Assembly (NCBI RefSeq): GCF_015351595.1
Contig: NZ_JADKPT010000012.1
Location: 1 to 64,000 of the forward strand
Source: Flavobacterium sp. LC2016-12
GTDB lineage: Bacteria; Bacteroidota; Bacteroidia; Flavobacteriales; Flavobacteriaceae
Direction of reading: 5' to 3'
Length of the DNA: 64,000 bases
Shown: positions 7,523-15,830 of the stretch, in pieces
Layout: the number at the start of each line of letters is the position of its first letter
Position numbering within the stretch: position 1 is the first letter of the stretch
The notes under the pieces: generated by a model
Database searches by the model: none
Told to the model about the DNA's origin: nothing
What the model saw: the letters and a program-made list of their open reading frames with translations, nothing else
Position numbers and translations under genes: made by a program

Positions 7523-9772
7523 TTAATAATTCAGGTTAACTCCAAATCCTATTCCCATATCACTATCATAATGTGTTGTGATTCCGAAGTTTCTTCCCGC
7601 TACATATTTTAAACCCGCCATATATTCTTTATCAGTATTCCACATTAAATTCATGCGCAAACGTCTTGAAAGCGGAATATCTTTTCGCTCAAATTGCACT
7701 CTCACATTTCCATCGGTATAAACCTCAACCTGTGCTTTTACAAGCATTGGTAATGTATATTCAAGTCCGGCGCTAAAAACAGCACGATTGTCTTTGGTAT
7801 TGGTTTGCCCAAACAAATTTTGTTCCTGTTCATCCATTCCCATTTTTCGATAGCGCCAGTCGAAACCTATAAACGGCATAAGCCATTGCATTTTTCCAAT
7901 GTAACGTCCAATATGGGTTTCGGTTTCATAACCGTGTTTGTCGTTATAACTCAAACGCCATTCGGTTCCAATGCTCCATCGTGTGTTGCTGTACATGGCT
8001 TCTCCGTCATTTCCGTTTGTAGCAAAATCATTTTCGGCCATAAAGTGAAACATACGATCGTCCATTTTTAGCATTTTGTACGCCATTTCAGGATGATGAA
8101 TCAAAGGGTTTGGAGCCGAATTTTCATAGCTAAAAATCCTTCCCATTCCCGCCATCATATGATATAAGATGTGACAATGAAAAAACCAGTCGCCGTCAGC
8201 ATTTGCCTGAAATTCGATCGTATCGGTTTCCATTGGCATAATATCAATCACATTTTTAAGTGGAGAATAATCGCCATGTTCGTTCAAAATTCTGAAATCA
8301 TGCCCGTGTAAATGCATTGGATGTCGCATCATCGAACCATTATATAGTACAATCCGAACGTTTTCTCCTTTTTTAATTAAGATTTTATCGGTTTCAGAAA
8401 TTACTTTATTGTCCATACTCCAAACATATCGATTCATGTTTCCTGATAATTCAAAGCGTAATTCTTTTACGGGAGCATCTTTTGGTAATGTTGTTATAGT
8501 TGGAGATTTTAGCATTCCGTAATTCAGCGTTGTAATCTCAGCAACTTCTGTTGTATCGTTTGCCATATTCATGCCTTCCATAGTATGCTGAGAATGATCT
8601 TCTGTTTTAGATACTTGCTCTTCTCCGGAAATCTCCGGATACATCACGGCGTTCATGTCCATTTTATTCAAAGACATATTCATGCCCATATCATTCATTT
8701 CTCCATTCATCTTCATCATGTCGTTCATCATTTTCATCCCTTCAAAATATTTTAATTTGGGAAGATGAGCGACAGGCTGTTTAGCTCCGTCTCCTAAAAA
8801 CAAAGAAGCTGATCCGGTTCTGTCTTCGGCTGTAGCCAAAAAAGCAAAGGATTTTTTATCTTCAGGAATTGTAACGACAATATCATAGGTTTCAGAAACT
8901 GCAATAATCAATCGGTCGACTTCTACGGGTTCAACGTCGTTTCCGTCACTGGCCACAACCGTTATTTTTCCACCACCGTAAGTCAGCCAGAAATAACTCG
9001 AGGCGCCTCCGTTTGCGATTCGAAGTCGGACTTTATCGCCAGCTTTAAATTGCGAAAGCTGATCTTCATTTTTACCATTAATTAAAAACTTCTCATAATA
9101 AACATCACTGACGTCCATGGCGTTCATGCGTTTCCATTCGTTGGTCACTTTTGTTGAAAACTGTCCGTGTTTAATGGCTTCGGCATAACTTTGCGTTGTT
9201 CCTTTTTTTATGGCAAACCAATCGTTGGCATTGTGCAACATTCGCTGAACATTTTCCGGTTTTAGATCGGTCCATTCGCTTAAGATGACGGGAACTGTCG
9301 GTAAATCATCAATTTCTTTTCTAAAAGTAGTGTCGTCTTTCTTTTTGTTGATGATAAAAAGACCGTACAAACCTATTTGTTCCTGCAGTCCGGAATGGCT
9401 GTGATACCAATACGTTCCATTCTGAATAATTGGAAAACTATATTTATGAGTAGTTCCAGGTTTAATTGGCATTTGCGTTAAATAAGGAACGCCATCTTCT
9501 TTATTCGGAAGAAATAATCCGTGCCAATGTAATGCGGTATCTTCTTTATCCAGTTCGTTGTGGACATAAATTTCTGCAATATCGCCTTCCGTAAATGTCA
9601 GAGTCGGCATTGGAATTTGTCCGTTAACAGTCAGAGCACGTTTTTCTTTTCCGGAAAAATTGACAATAGTGTCGCGAACGTATAAATCGTATCGAACGAC
9701 TTTCTGCGAAAGCATAATTTGAGTGAAGAATAAAAGTAATAATACCGCTGGAACTGATTTTTTATAATTCAT
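7523..9772 (-). CDS. Multicopper oxidase with C-terminal barrel-like extension
   Basis: A 749-residue exported protein (signal peptide to about residue 22) of the CopA-like copper-resistance oxidase type. Copper ligands are visible: HWHG at 82-85, WYHSHSG at 122-128, HPMHLHGHDF at 484-493 and HCHILYHMMAGM at 532-543, covering type 1, 2 and 3 sites. A Met-rich and His-containing loop at about 344-404 is like those that bind Cu(I). Residues from about 565 to 749 are not part of the cupredoxin core and look like beta strands ending in an aromatic residue, recalling the outer-membrane CopB barrel. Likely role: periplasmic Cu(I) oxidation. Its ATG overlaps the stop of the HMA-MauE gene (TAATG), so translation is coupled. 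Confidence 0.9.
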   Translation of the reverse strand: MNYKKSVPAVLLLLFFTQIMLSQKVVRYDLYVRDTIVNFSGKEKRALTVNGQIPMPTLTFTEGDIAEIYVHNELDKEDTALHWHGLFLPNKEDGVPYLTQMPIKPGTTHKYSFPIIQNGTYWYHSHSGLQEQIGLYGLFIINKKKDDTTFRKEIDDLPTVPVILSEWTDLKPENVQRMLHNANDWFAIKKGTTQSYAEAIKHGQFSTKVTNEWKRMNAMDVSDVYYEKFLINGKNEDQLSQFKAGDKVRLRIANGGASSYFWLTYGGGKITVVASDGNDVEPVEVDRLIIAVSETYDIVVTIPEDKKSFAFLATAEDRTGSASLFLGDGAKQPVAHLPKLKYFEGMKMMNDMMKMNGEMNDMGMNMSLNKMDMNAVMYPEISGEEQVSKTEDHSQHTMEGMNMANDTTEVAEITTLNYGMLKSPTITTLPKDAPVKELRFELSGNMNRYVWSMDNKVISETDKILIKKGENVRIVLYNGSMMRHPMHLHGHDFRILNEHGDYSPLKNVIDIMPMETDTIEFQANADGDWFFHCHILYHMMAGMGRIFSYENSAPNPLIHHPEMAYKMLKMDDRMFHFMAENDFATNGNDGEAMYSNTRWSIGTEWRLSYNDKHGYETETHIGRYIGKMQWLMPFIGFDWRYRKMGMDEQEQNLFGQTNTKDNRAVFSAGLEYTLPMLVKAQVEVYTDGNVRVQFERKDIPLSRRLRMNLMWNTDKEYMAGLKYVAGRNFGITTHYDSDMGIGFGVNLNY

Positions 9773-10485
9773 TATAACATTGTTGTTAGCATAATTAAAC
9801 TCATGATAATCATTAAACCGTCTTCTATAATAGTAACAGTGCTCATAGGCAAATTAAAAACGGCACCTAAACACGCACACTGAATTTTCTTTTTATTTAA
9901 AACTGATTGCAGAACACCAATAATACTAATAGTCATTACAATGAAAGTAACAGCGTTTGTGAAAATTGGATTGAAATTCAGGAGATAAGAAATTCCTAAG
10001 CCGAATTCGAGAAAGGCATAAATATATCCCCAAACCGGAATTTTTCTGGCCAAAACATCATACATCATATAGCTTTCGGCAAAACCTTTTAAATTCAGCA
10101 TTTTGAAGAAAGAGAAAACCAAAAAGAATCCTGCCATAAAGTGCTGCATCGCCTGCATGTATTCAAAATGATGGTTGGTAGTTTGTATTAAAACCGTGAT
10201 CAAACTGATATAAAAGAAAATAAGTAAAATAGGTTTATAAGTTTCAAACCAGGATCTCGTTTGCTCAATAGTTTCATTATGCTCAATAGCAGATATCTTA
10301 TATTTAGGGTCTAAAGCATTTTGCAAATCTGCTAGGGCAATATGTTTGTTCATACTCACAGTTGCAGTATTGTTTTCTTTTGAAACTTCTACAGTAGTGA
10401 TATTGTCAACTAATTCAAGTGCTCTTTTTACTTTGTCCTCACAACTTGAACAAGTCATTCCGGTAAGCTGATAGGTATGTGTCAT
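9772..10485 (-). CDS. HMA domain plus MauE/DoxX-like membrane protein
   Basis: Start 10485 (MTHTYQLTGMTCSSC) is chosen over 10515 because it puts the heavy-metal-associated domain at the N-terminus as usual. HMA spans residues 1-70 with the metal site GMTCSSCEDK. Residues 85-237 hold four membrane helices in the MauE/DoxX-like arrangement, including a CAC motif in the IQCACLGAVFNLP segment. The fusion suggests a membrane protein that takes a soft metal or redox equivalents from the HMA domain. It is directly upstream of and coupled to the multicopper oxidase, so copper is the best guess. Confidence 0.85.
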   Translation of the reverse strand: MTHTYQLTGMTCSSCEDKVKRALELVDNITTVEVSKENNTATVSMNKHIALADLQNALDPKYKISAIEHNETIEQTRSWFETYKPILLIFFYISLITVLIQTTNHHFEYMQAMQHFMAGFFLVFSFFKMLNLKGFAESYMMYDVLARKIPVWGYIYAFLEFGLGISYLLNFNPIFTNAVTFIVMTISIIGVLQSVLNKKKIQCACLGAVFNLPMSTVTIIEDGLMIIMSLIMLTTML

Positions 10486-10588
10486 TGTTTTATCTTTTAA
10501 AGTATTACAATGCAAATTTCCGAAGTAAGGTTTGCTTCGGGTTGTATAATTTTGAGAATGATTTGTAATATTTACAAAAAGTTATTTA

Positions 10589-10702
10589 ACCGCAAAGTGC
10601 GCAAAGGTTTTTTGATATACTATATTTATTAAAAACACAAAGTTCGCAAAGCTTTGACTATAACTTTGCGTTCTTTGCGTAGATCTTTGCGCGCTTTGCG
10701 GT
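10589..10702. repeat. Intergenic inverted repeat built of CGCAAAG words
   Basis: ACCGCAAAGTGCGCAAAG at the left is matched by CTTTGCGCGCTTTGCGGT at the right. The space between also holds AGTTCGCAAAG and CTTTGCGTTCTTTGCG, giving a long irregular hairpin of repeated 9-10 nt words. It fills the 330-nt spacer between the oxidase operon and the toxin-antitoxin pair. Confidence 0.7.
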
Positions 10703-10817
10703 CAAAAAAATTACAAATTATAATTTATAAAAATAAATTCTTTGATATTGAGGGTTTTACAAAAATAAGGATATTTTTAGTTAAATAATTGAATGGATTA
10801 TAATAGGTAGGTTTTTG

Positions 10818-10825
10818 TATCTTTG
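10818..10825 (+). promoter_or_regulatory. Promoter -7 element of the toxin-antitoxin operon
   Basis: TATCTTTG fits TAnnTTTG and lies 19 nt before the antitoxin start codon. A TTG at 10789-10791 is 26 nt upstream, a bit far for a -33 element. Confidence 0.5.
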
Positions 10826-10844
10826 TAATATAAATAATTAGATT

Positions 10845-11075
10845 ATGACAACTATAACCATTAACGAGCGAACAAAAGCGGGTAAAACACTGCTTGAACT
10901 TGCAAAGTTGCTAGCAGTTACGAATAAAGGTGTGAAAATAGAGGAAGAAGAAAGTCCTTATAATCCTGAATTCGTTGCTGAGATACAAAAGCGATATGCA
11001 GATTATAAAAGTGGAAAATCTAAAAGTATAACAGTTGATCCTAATGATATATGGGGAAGTTTAGGGTTGAAGTGA
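10845..11075 (+). CDS. Antitoxin of a RelE/ParE-type pair
   Basis: A 76-residue protein that starts with a short beta strand (MTTITINERTKAGKTLLELAKLLA), a pattern seen in ribbon-helix-helix-like antitoxins and DUF2683-type partners, followed by a charged C-terminal half that would wrap the toxin. It is first in the operon and overlaps the toxin gene by 25 nt, the usual order and coupling. The pair sits as an island of plus-strand genes inside the minus-strand metal cluster. Confidence 0.75.
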   Translation: MTTITINERTKAGKTLLELAKLLAVTNKGVKIEEEESPYNPEFVAEIQKRYADYKSGKSKSITVDPNDIWGSLGLK

Positions 11076-11332
11076 TTCCGGAGGCACAAGCGGAAATTTC
11101 TAAACATTTAAAATCAGGTAATCAGGCTAGTATTAAAAAAATCGCAAAAATTTTAGAAGAACTTAGTGAAACTCCATTTGAAGGAGTAGGAAAACCTGAG
11201 GCACTCAAACATAACTTTTCAGGATTTTGGTCCAGGGAAATAAATAAAAAAGACAGACTTATCTATAGTGTTGAAGAGGAAATTGTAACCGTTGTGGTAA
11301 TTTCTGCAATGGGACATTATTCAGATAAATAA
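11051..11332 (+). CDS. RelE/YoeB-like mRNA interferase toxin
   Basis: The 93-residue product has the RelE-superfamily layout: an N-terminal strand (FRVEVIPEAQAEISKHL), two helices, GKPEALKHNFSGFWSREINKK in the middle and DRLIYSVEEEIVTVVVISAMGHYSDK at the end. That last stretch and the G-KPE-LK-GFWSREI-RLIY pattern are those of YoeB/Txe toxins, ribosome-dependent mRNA cleaving enzymes. Residues expected for catalysis in YoeB (Glu, Arg, His, Tyr) can be matched to E, R, H and Y here. It ends at a strong hairpin terminator. Confidence 0.88.
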   Translation: MGKFRVEVIPEAQAEISKHLKSGNQASIKKIAKILEELSETPFEGVGKPEALKHNFSGFWSREINKKDRLIYSVEEEIVTVVVISAMGHYSDK

Positions 11333-11363
11333 AAAACGTGCTAATTTATAGCACGTTTTTTTT
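11331..11363. terminator. Bidirectional terminator after the toxin gene
   Basis: AACGTGCTA and TAGCACGTT pair around ATTTA and end in eight T on the plus strand. The minus-strand regulator gene ends 16 nt further on and may share it. Confidence 0.75.
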
Positions 11364-11378
11364 ATGGTATAAATTGAT

Positions 11379-11939
11379 TTACAAATTCTCTATCTGAATG
11401 CGTTTTTTATCCTTCAATTGTTTGTAATAAGTAGGAGTGAAGCCCGTAATCTTCTTAAATTGATTACTCAAATGTGCTACATTACTATAATTTAAAATGT
11501 CGGCTATTTCGCTTAACGAAAGTTCATTATAAATCAAAAGCTCTTTTACTTTTTCTATTTTCTGACTGATGAAATATTTTTCGATTGTTGTGTTTTCTAC
11601 TTCTGAAAATAAATTGCTTAACGTATTATAGTCCTGATTAAGGTTTTGCGCCAGATAATCAGATAAATTGATTTTAAGTTCGTTGTTTTTATGATGAACC
11701 AAATCAATGATGAGATTTTTTATTTTCTCAATGGTTTTACTTTTTTTATCATCGATTAAATCGAAACCTAAGGCATGAAGATGCGTTAAAAGTTCTTTCT
11801 TTTGATCTTCAGAGATGTTGTCTTTGAGTTCGACTTCGCCCAATTCAACAGAAATAGTCTGAAGTCCGAGTTTCTCAAACTCAGACTTCACAACCATTTT
11901 ACATCGACTACACACCATGTTTTTGATGTAGAGCTTCAT
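11379..11939 (-). CDS. AraC-type regulator with N-terminal HMA-like CxxC domain
   Basis: Start 11939 (MKLYIKNMVCSRCKMVV) is preferred to 11972. Residues 1-70 form a ferredoxin-like fold segment with CSRC at about 10-13, at the place of the HMA metal site, and the helper strand pair ISVELGEVEL. Residues 80-186 are an AraC DNA-binding domain: LSLSEIADILNYSNVAHLSN for the first helix-turn-helix and FKKITGFTPTYYKQL at the end. This looks like a one-protein metal sensor in which the metal domain drives the AraC domain. Its gene follows the DUF3347 gene by 2 nt, so the two are one operon, and the copper genes around it are likely targets. Confidence 0.85.
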   Translation of the reverse strand: MKLYIKNMVCSRCKMVVKSEFEKLGLQTISVELGEVELKDNISEDQKKELLTHLHALGFDLIDDKKSKTIEKIKNLIIDLVHHKNNELKINLSDYLAQNLNQDYNTLSNLFSEVENTTIEKYFISQKIEKVKELLIYNELSLSEIADILNYSNVAHLSNQFKKITGFTPTYYKQLKDKKRIQIENL

Positions 11940-11941
11940 AT

Positions 11942-12469
11942 TTATTTGATAGTTTCTACCACGTTTCCGCAAGTTAACATTGAAGAACCGTAGTACGGAT
12001 TCTTAACTGCTTTTTCTTTGCTTAACCAATCAGCGTCTGCCATTGGACAGTATTGTTTGTAAACAACTTGTGCCGATTTTGAAACCTTAATAAGATCGTA
12101 AGTATTTTTTGAAAGTGATTTGAAAGTTTCGCGTTGCTTTTTCAGATCTGTAGTTGCCGAAATAGTTTTTGCATCAGTAGTCAGTTTTTTAATGACTTTC
12201 ATCCAGGCTGTATGTTCATCGCTTTTAAGTTTGTCCATTTTTACAGCCGAAATTGCTGTTAATAGATCTTTGGCTTTCGCCGAAGTTAATTTGCTGTCAC
12301 TTTTGATAAGTGCGTCTTTTACTGTAAAATAAGCATCATAAACAGGTTGCAGCTGATTTGAATCTGCAATTTCAATTGATGTTGTTTCAGTTTTTATTGA
12401 TTTTGCCTGAATAATGTTTGCAGTAAATAATGTAAGTACTGATACTATAGTTGCTATTGACTTTTTCAT
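11942..12469 (-). CDS. DUF3347 periplasmic protein
   Basis: A 175-residue secreted protein (signal peptide MKKSIATIVSVLTLFTANIIQA). The rest is a DUF3347 domain: helical, with YDAYFTVKDALIKSD near residues 44-58 and the C-terminal YCPMADADWLSKEK and LTCGNVVETIK parts holding two Cys and a Met. DUF3347 is found alone or at the end of CusB-like copper efflux adaptors in Bacteroidota. Together with the downstream HMA-AraC regulator this supports a periplasmic copper role. Confidence 0.85.
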   Translation of the reverse strand: MKKSIATIVSVLTLFTANIIQAKSIKTETTSIEIADSNQLQPVYDAYFTVKDALIKSDSKLTSAKAKDLLTAISAVKMDKLKSDEHTAWMKVIKKLTTDAKTISATTDLKKQRETFKSLSKNTYDLIKVSKSAQVVYKQYCPMADADWLSKEKAVKNPYYGSSMLTCGNVVETIK

Positions 12470-12584
12470 TTTATATGATTTTATAGAGATTGTAAATTTC
12501 TCTAAGTTGAATAATTAAATTTAATATTTCTTTGGGTCTTCGTGTCTTCGCGGCAAAACCCAATTATGGCTGTACGAAATACAA

Positions 12585-12968
12585 TTATTTTATTTTTGGC
12601 GGCGACCAAATAGAAGTAAATCCATCTGAAACAGGGGTTTCAGTGTAATATGAAATAGGTTTCTCTAAAGAGAAATTAAAAGCATTAGTATTGAAATCAA
12701 ATTCATTTTCTGAAATCAGACTAAATTGTAATCCCGAAGTTGTGCAACCCGTATGATCACATTTTCCATTGCAGCCGTGTTGATCTTTTTTTGAAGAATG
12801 ACCTTTTTTGCAACAGTCTTTTTGACAAGAATCTGAATTTGTTTTTATTGCACTTTTTCTTTCGCAAGAAATTTTTTCAGACGATTTTCCACATGCAAAA
12901 CCCGCAGTTGGTATCAAAAAGAAGCCAAAGGTTAAAACGAGAAGTAATATGTGTACTTTTTTTGCCAA
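12585..12968 (-). CDS. Secreted Cys/His-rich protein of the metal island
   Basis: A 127-residue protein with a signal peptide (to about residue 25) and a mature N-terminal half very rich in Cys, Lys and His: CGKSSEKISCERKS, DSCQKDCCKKGH and HGCNGKCDHTGC. Eleven Cys within about 55 residues indicate metal binding or a buffer role. The C-terminal part is polar without Cys. No named family is recognised, but the placement 115 nt upstream of the DUF3347 gene on the same strand fits copper handling. Confidence 0.75.
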   Translation of the reverse strand: MAKKVHILLLVLTFGFFLIPTAGFACGKSSEKISCERKSAIKTNSDSCQKDCCKKGHSSKKDQHGCNGKCDHTGCTTSGLQFSLISENEFDFNTNAFNFSLEKPISYYTETPVSDGFTSIWSPPKIK

Positions 12969-13037
12969 AGAAATTAGGTTAGTGATACAAAATTAAGTTT
13001 TTTTTTCAAGTACCAAGATTATTTAAGATTTCGCTAA

Positions 13038-13871
13038 CTACAGTTTTTTATATTCTGTAGGTTTCATGTTTTTTCGTTTTTTAAAATAATTCGACAAATG
13101 ACTTTCGTCTGTAAAACCAAATTCGTGTGCAATTTGCTTAATTGGTAATTGGTTGTTGTGGAATCTTTTTTCGATTAAAGTCGTTCGCAGATTATGAATA
13201 TAATCGCGATAGCTAATCGCAAATGTTCTTTTGAAATAAGCACTGAAATAGGTTTGAGCAATATTAAAATGATCTGCAATTATTTTAATCTGAACCAATT
13301 TTGGCTGATAAATATTCTGATGGATATAGGATGTTATTTGCTCGTTATCAATAGAATTGCCTCTTACAACAAGATTCTGACCGCGCATTGTTTCTTTTAT
13401 TAATCCAAAAATCGAAAGAATCTGATAAAATACAATTGGTGAATTTGAAACATCAGTATGACAATTATAAGCAGCAATATTTTCGATTGTATTTTTTAAT
13501 ATAGTTTTGCATGGATCATCTAGTTTAAGAACGGTTTCTTTTAATGTCTTGTTTCGCATGAAACTTTCAGGAGTGTGAATTAAAAATTCATCGCACGTAA
13601 GGTTTTGTTTGGAATTGAAATAACTATCGGTAAACTTTATATAAAAGAAACGTGTACTTTTTTTAATATCAAAATAATGCTCGTCTTCTGGTGAAATTAC
13701 GAATAGATCACCTGACTTATAAGGCAATAAATTGTTATTTAAGTGATGGACTCCGCTTCCTTTCTTTATATAGATGATCTCATAATAGGTATGAGAGTGC
13801 AATGGAAGATGAAATTTCTCATCTTCAAACTCATCAATCATCAGTGTTTTGAATTGATTTAATTTCGGCAT
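13038..13871 (-). CDS. AraC family regulator with cupin sensor domain
   Basis: The 277-residue protein has an N-terminal cupin-like domain (FHLPLHSHTYYEIIYIKKGSG near residues 16-36, then KSGDLFVISPEDEHYF) and a C-terminal AraC double helix-turn-helix at about 175-277 (HFNIAQTYFSAYFKRTFAISY and IAHEFGFTDESHLSNYFKKR). It is divergent from the MFS transporter gene, with 102 nt between the start codons, so control of that transporter by a small ligand is the natural inference. Confidence 0.88.
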   Translation of the reverse strand: MPKLNQFKTLMIDEFEDEKFHLPLHSHTYYEIIYIKKGSGVHHLNNNLLPYKSGDLFVISPEDEHYFDIKKSTRFFYIKFTDSYFNSKQNLTCDEFLIHTPESFMRNKTLKETVLKLDDPCKTILKNTIENIAAYNCHTDVSNSPIVFYQILSIFGLIKETMRGQNLVVRGNSIDNEQITSYIHQNIYQPKLVQIKIIADHFNIAQTYFSAYFKRTFAISYRDYIHNLRTTLIEKRFHNNQLPIKQIAHEFGFTDESHLSNYFKKRKNMKPTEYKKL

Positions 13872-13929
13872 AACTTAAATTTACAAGTTTATATCGCAAA
13901 TGTACAATTTATTTCTTGCATTCCTGACG

Positions 13930-13937
13930 TAAATTTG
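13930..13937 (+). promoter_or_regulatory. Promoter -7 element of the MFS transporter
   Basis: TAAATTTG matches TAnnTTTG and lies 36 nt before the chosen ATG at 13974, inside the longer open frame. This supports the shorter start for the transporter. Confidence 0.5.
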
Positions 13938-13973
13938 CATCGTAGAAAGTCTAATCCTTTCTTAATAAAACAA

Positions 13974-15140
13974 ATGAAAAAAAGTCTTATTGCCTTGTCT
14001 TTGGGAGGCTTAACTATTGGGATAACCGAATTTGTAATGATGGGTTTACTTCCTGATATTGCTTCAGATATGAAAGTTTCAATTCCGGTTGCCGGCTATT
14101 TAATTTCGGCTTACGCGTTGGGTGTTGTTATTGGTGCGCCTTTATTAGTAATCATCGGAAGAAATGTTCCGCCAAAAAAAATGCTTTTAATATTAGCTTT
14201 GATGTTAACGGTTTTCAACGCTCTTTCAATAATTGCGCCTACTTATGATTTTCTGTTTGCTTCACGATTTCTTTCCGGATTGCCACATGGTGCCTTTTTT
14301 GGGGTAGGAGCGGTAGTCGCGAGCCGTTTGGCTGATAAAGGAAAAGAAGCGCAGGCAATTTCAATAATGTTTGCTGGTTTAACGCTGGCCAATTTAATAG
14401 GAGTGCCAATTGGTACTTATATAGGACACCATTTTATCTGGCGTTATACTTTTGTATTAATTGCGATTGTCGGAATGCTGACCTTTTTGTTTATTTCTTT
14501 ATGGATGCCAAACTTGGAGAAAAGCGGTAATGTAAATATGAAAACACAATTGTTGTTTTTCAAGAAAACAGAAGCCTGGTTAATCATCGGAATTACAGCG
14601 ATTGGTTTTGGAGGATTGTTTGCCTGGATTAGTTATATCGCACCTTTATTAATAAATGTTTCTAAGTTTTCTCCCGAAGATGTTTCGTATATTTTAATAT
14701 TAGCCGGATTAGGAATGGTAGTTGGGAATTTTCTTGGAGGCAAATTGGCTGATAAATATTCGCCGGCACCAACTGTATTAGCATTGTTGTTTGTAATGGT
14801 GGCCGATTTGATTATGGTTTACTTTTTCTCTTTCAATCAATACATATCTTTATTTCTGACATTTTTAACCGGAGCAATTTCGTTTTCTGTAATTGCACCC
14901 ATTCAAATGCTGATGATTAAAACAGCTAAAGATGCTGAAATGATCGCCTCGGCAGCACTTCAGGGAAGTTTCAATATAGGAAATGCTTTAGGAGCCTTTT
15001 TAGGTGGATTGCCTTTAGCGGCGGGTTATAGTTATGCGTCTCCAAATCTTATTGGTATCGGAATGGCGGGTATAGGAATGATTATTACGCTGCTTTTAAT
15101 GCAGAAACATAAAAGTAATTTACAATTACAGTCTGTTTAA
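13974..15140 (+). CDS. MFS drug/sugar efflux transporter (DHA1, AraJ-like)
   Basis: The ATG at 13974 (MKKSLIALSLGGLTIGITEF) is used because the first membrane helix starts right after it and a promoter element overlaps the longer frame. The 388-residue product has 12 hydrophobic spans. GITEFVMMGLLPDIASDM in helix 1, LPHGAFFGVGAVVASRLA in helix 4 and LIGVPIGTYIGHHFIWRYTF in helix 5 are typical of the AraJ/PbuE/NepI group of proton-driven exporters. The substrate cannot be told. The divergent AraC gene is the likely regulator. Confidence 0.87.
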   Translation: MKKSLIALSLGGLTIGITEFVMMGLLPDIASDMKVSIPVAGYLISAYALGVVIGAPLLVIIGRNVPPKKMLLILALMLTVFNALSIIAPTYDFLFASRFLSGLPHGAFFGVGAVVASRLADKGKEAQAISIMFAGLTLANLIGVPIGTYIGHHFIWRYTFVLIAIVGMLTFLFISLWMPNLEKSGNVNMKTQLLFFKKTEAWLIIGITAIGFGGLFAWISYIAPLLINVSKFSPEDVSYILILAGLGMVVGNFLGGKLADKYSPAPTVLALLFVMVADLIMVYFFSFNQYISLFLTFLTGAISFSVIAPIQMLMIKTAKDAEMIASAALQGSFNIGNALGAFLGGLPLAAGYSYASPNLIGIGMAGIGMIITLLLMQKHKSNLQLQSV

Positions 15141-15159
15141 TAATAGGTTAATTATAGTA

Positions 15160-15196
15160 AAAAGCCCTTAAACGAATTGCGTTTAAAGGCTTTTTT
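15160..15196. terminator. Bidirectional terminator
   Basis: AAAAGCCCTTAAACG and CGTTTAAAGGCTTTTTT pair closely between the convergent MFS and pentapeptide genes. Confidence 0.8.
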
Positions 15197-15218
15197 ATAA
15201 TAGAAGCTTGTGAAAATC

Positions 15219-15791
15219 TTACTCAATATCCAAATCAAATTTCTCCAATAATCCAGCAAGTGCTGCGTGTGAAACTTTAGTTCTTTTGATTTTATTTTCG
15301 GAAGGATCAAAAGCATAATTCCTGGAAGAACGAAAATCGGTTTTTTCCAGGATGCATTCCACGAAAGTGGCATTTGCCAAATCACAATTTTTAAAAACGG
15401 CAAGAGACAGATCGGTATTAGAAAAATCAACATCCTTTAGAGAGCAATCGATAAAACTTGTTTTCTTTAATTTTTTATAAATGAAGGTGGAATAATCTAA
15501 AAGGCAATCCTGAAAATGCATTGAAAACAAAAAGCTATTGCTTGCGCTGAAATCTAATCCCATCAATTTACAACCGATAAACTGAATGTTTTTAAGCCCG
15601 GTATTCTTAAGAATGGCTAATGATAAATTGCAGTTTTTGAAAGTACAATCTAAGAAATCAATAGAACTGAAATCGCTTTTGGAGAAATTACAGTTGATGA
15701 ATTCACAATTTACAAATTCGTTGTCTGATAATCTTTGTTCTGAATAATCAATGGTATCAAAAGTTTTATTTTGATGCAGGGCAGTTTCCAT
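15219..15791 (-). CDS. Pentapeptide repeat protein
   Basis: A 190-residue protein built of A(N/D)LxF-type five-residue repeats between about residues 18 and 155 (FVNCEFINCNFSKSDFSSI, then CTFKNCNLSLA, CSLKDVDFSNTDLSLAVF). This should fold into a right-handed quadrilateral beta helix that mimics the surface of DNA. Length and repeat style are like Qnr/McbG proteins, which protect DNA gyrase, but many pentapeptide proteins have other or unknown roles. A C-terminal helix (KVSHAALAGLLEKFDLDIE) could dimerise it. The phenotype is not inferable from sequence. Confidence 0.85.
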   Translation of the reverse strand: METALHQNKTFDTIDYSEQRLSDNEFVNCEFINCNFSKSDFSSIDFLDCTFKNCNLSLAILKNTGLKNIQFIGCKLMGLDFSASNSFLFSMHFQDCLLDYSTFIYKKLKKTSFIDCSLKDVDFSNTDLSLAVFKNCDLANATFVECILEKTDFRSSRNYAFDPSENKIKRTKVSHAALAGLLEKFDLDIE

Positions 15792-15830
15792 AATGAATAG
15801 GTGATTTTGGGTAAAGTTTTGATTGAAATT

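Noticed and set aside
15219..15791. Qnr-type quinolone protection
   Set aside because: Pentapeptide repeats alone do not prove gyrase protection; no Qnr-specific loops could be recognised.
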